From: JAAZMI01 sp050942615
GTDB taxonomy: Bacteria; Bacillota; Dethiobacteria; DTU022; UBA8154
Assembly (NCBI GenBank): GCA_050942615.1
Contig: JBMNNQ010000027.1
Coordinates: 1 to 15,849, forward strand
Direction: 5' to 3'
DNA: 15,849 nucleotides
Under the pieces are notes generated by a model that had not been told where the DNA came from, ran no database searches, and saw only the letters and a list, made by a program, of their open reading frames with translations. Position 1 is the first letter of the stretch. Every line of letters begins with the position of its first letter. Of the stretch, positions 14,092-15,849 are shown piece by piece. Made by a program: the position numbers and the translations under genes.

Positions 14092-15727
14092 TCTGTTTTC
14101 GAATTTTTTTGCCATGTCTATCGCAGGAAGTGTGGTTGTTGTATTGATGCTGTTGCTTCGACCCATAACGACTAAATTCTTTTCCGCCAAATGGCAATAT
14201 GGAGTTGGGAAGATGGCGGTAGCTTTTTTCCTCATACCTGTTTTCTTCTTTATTAGGAAGCTCCCTTTAGTTCAACCAATTATGGAAAGCTATCCTGCTG
14301 AAACGTCTACCACCCAGAATGCACTGCCATCACACGCTTTTGTGGATGCAATGGGCACATTGATGGAAAGGCACTTCATGTTTGAAGTAACGGAGGCAAT
14401 TTTGTTTATTTGGCTTGTGGGAGCAATGGTATTTGCCGGATGGCATTTTTATTGCTACTGTAGGTTCAGCAAACAGCTTCGGGAAGATAGCTTCCCCGTA
14501 CTGGAAAGTACCCCCACCGTACTGCTTTCCTCATGCAAAGAGGCGTTGGGTATCCACGATGATCTAAAACTTATGAAGAACTCTAAAATAACTAGCCCTA
14601 TGCTTGTCGGTCTACGTCGTCCCATAATAGTATTACCAACTTCTAGCCTGTCGGAAGTTGATTTGAAGTTGATCTTGAACCATGAGTTAATACATTTGAA
14701 ACAAAAGGATCTATGGGTAAAAATGTTTGCCCTACTTGCGGGAACACTGCATTGGTTTAACCCTTTGGCGCATGTTCTCCGTAAGGATATAAGCATATGG
14801 GGCGAACTGTCCTGTGACGAGGCAATAGCATCTGAGATGTCCCATGAGGAAAGAAAACTTTATGGTGAAGCAATCTTGAGCACGCTGGATAACCATTCCG
14901 GCATGAATACGGCTTTTTGTTCTTCCCTATGCAATAGCAAAAAACACATTGAAAGAAGATTGATAAAAATGTTGAACATTAAAAAACCAAAGAAATACAT
15001 TGCGGTTTTTGCTGTTGCGGCAATCCTGGCAGTCGGCGGTACGGGGTTGGCGTTGTCCAGTTCTGCTGGAGACGATATTAATAATATTATCAATGTTGCT
15101 GTTGAAAAACAGGAGTCAAAACCAATTATTGGGCCCACAGAAATCAAGCAATCCATAAACGTTGATGTAAATTCTTTAGATATTGGTGAGTTTTTGGCGG
15201 TAGGGGGACCCTATATTCTTGAAGAAGGTGATATAATTCTATATGACATAACGGCAGACGGAAATGGAAATCTGAACGCTGACTTTCGCAAGTCGAGCAA
15301 TCCAACTGATGACAAAGGGTACCTCGGTGAAACCGGGCTTTCAAGCAACTTTATGAAAAACTCCAGCCCCTTTATAGTCCCGGGGCCATTAACAGGCACG
15401 TATTATTTGTGGATTGGTAATTTTGACGGTAAAATATTAGGCAAAAACTATAACAACGGAGTTTTGCACAATGTAAAAGGTACTGTCTTAATAGCAGTGG
15501 ACAATGTTTCTAAAAATGGATATTTCAGCGCAATTGCTAATGAAAAACAGCTTGAAGTTTTAAATGAACTGTATGATACTGACATAAGCTTTGGAGAATT
15601 GACGGAAGCTGTATACCCAGAAGCATTGACACACATACCAGAACAGTCTCTGCAATACCTATATGAATCTATGGTTGCCTGGCCAGACGAGGGCACCTTA
15701 TCCCAAACAAAAACAATTACACACTAG
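14084..15727 (+). CDS. BlaR1-like M56 membrane metallopeptidase with unusual sensor domain
   Basis: The 547-residue protein (ATG at 14084, AAGGTAGG upstream) has membrane helices near 10-27, 44-60, 103-122 and 305-326. The M56 zinc site HELIH (His200, Glu201, His204) sits in LILNHELIHLKQKDLW, and ELSCDEA near 241-247 supplies the third ligand. BlaR1/MecR1 proteins use this peptidase to destroy the BlaI-type repressor. The extracytoplasmic part (about 327-547) is not the usual penicillin-binding domain: no SxxK-type signature was seen. Residues about 360-470 look all-beta (EEGDIILYDITADGNGNL, later TGTYYLWIGNFDGK and VKGTVLIAVDN). So it pairs with the BlaI-type repressor but probably senses something other than beta-lactams. 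A GTG at 14075 is a less likely start. Confidence 0.9.
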   Translation: MGNLFSNFFAMSIAGSVVVVLMLLLRPITTKFFSAKWQYGVGKMAVAFFLIPVFFFIRKLPLVQPIMESYPAETSTTQNALPSHAFVDAMGTLMERHFMFEVTEAILFIWLVGAMVFAGWHFYCYCRFSKQLREDSFPVLESTPTVLLSSCKEALGIHDDLKLMKNSKITSPMLVGLRRPIIVLPTSSLSEVDLKLILNHELIHLKQKDLWVKMFALLAGTLHWFNPLAHVLRKDISIWGELSCDEAIASEMSHEERKLYGEAILSTLDNHSGMNTAFCSSLCNSKKHIERRLIKMLNIKKPKKYIAVFAVAAILAVGGTGLALSSSAGDDINNIINVAVEKQESKPIIGPTEIKQSINVDVNSLDIGEFLAVGGPYILEEGDIILYDITADGNGNLNADFRKSSNPTDDKGYLGETGLSSNFMKNSSPFIVPGPLTGTYYLWIGNFDGKILGKNYNNGVLHNVKGTVLIAVDNVSKNGYFSAIANEKQLEVLNELYDTDISFGELTEAVYPEALTHIPEQSLQYLYESMVAWPDEGTLSQTKTITH

Positions 15728-15849
15728 GATTTTGATAATTTTCAGTTATAAATGGACGGTTTAATGAACTCTCAAAATTTTTGGCTGCTTGGGCGGCGGT
15801 GGGGGCGGTGAGCACACACAATGGAACCAGGAAAACAAAGTACCCCCCG
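15728..15849. other. Region after the M56 gene
   Basis: No gene or clear terminator hairpin is visible in the remaining 122 bases. A G-rich stretch (GGGCGGCGGTGGGGGCGGTG, about 15791-15810) stands out against the AT-rich surroundings. Confidence 0.4.

Overview
The window looks like chromosomal DNA from a low-to-moderate GC Gram-positive anaerobe of the Firmicutes, perhaps a Peptococcaceae/Desulfotomaculum-type clostridium. This rests on purine-rich AAGGAGG ribosome sites, translationally coupled operons with ATGA overlaps, an FmdE-family protein, a BlaI/M56-peptidase pair, an ECF-sigma/ABC-2 operon and a two-component/FtsX-type ABC cassette. The taxonomic guess is inference. No rRNA, tRNA or CRISPR array was seen.

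Layout. Positions 1-436 hold no gene. An FmdE-family gene (437-1399, minus) is followed by about 540 bp of palindrome-rich noncoding DNA. A HigB/HigA-type toxin-antitoxin pair (2031-2801, plus) comes next, with a near-consensus promoter whose -10 box runs into a perfect 11-bp inverted-repeat operator. Positions 2802-3350 are a scrap region containing one copy of a 63-bp repeat and a doubtful small reading frame. Positions 3348-8833 (minus) are one operon: response regulator, short-loop histidine kinase, ABC ATPase, large two-domain FtsX permease, a frameshifted small gene coupled to the permease stop, and a 60-residue membrane protein. Positions 8834-9805 are a decay zone: a broken Fic-family gene, the second 63-bp repeat copy and an unrecognised open frame without a start. 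Positions 9806-13427 (minus) are a second operon: ECF sigma factor, a six-helix membrane protein, two ABC-2-type permeases and an ATPase. Divergently, 13693-15727 (plus) encode a BlaI-family repressor and a BlaR1-like M56 membrane peptidase with an unusual extracytoplasmic domain. Two matching operators overlie their promoter.

How the genes work together. Three envelope-signalling modules sit side by side, each pairing a sensor or regulator with membrane proteins. The most striking feature is gene decay. Both ABC-2 permeases carry a single in-frame stop (TAA and TAG) although reading continues in frame on both sides, while their sigma factor and ATPase are intact. The Fic gene carries a nonsense codon and a frameshift, and the gene after the FtsX permease is frameshifted at a run of six Gs. 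These are either real pseudogenes or, for some, sequencing errors; read-level data would decide. I found no convincing wholly new system. The best candidates for novelty are the M56 sensor domain, the N-terminal domain on the FmdE protein and the duplicated 63-bp element.
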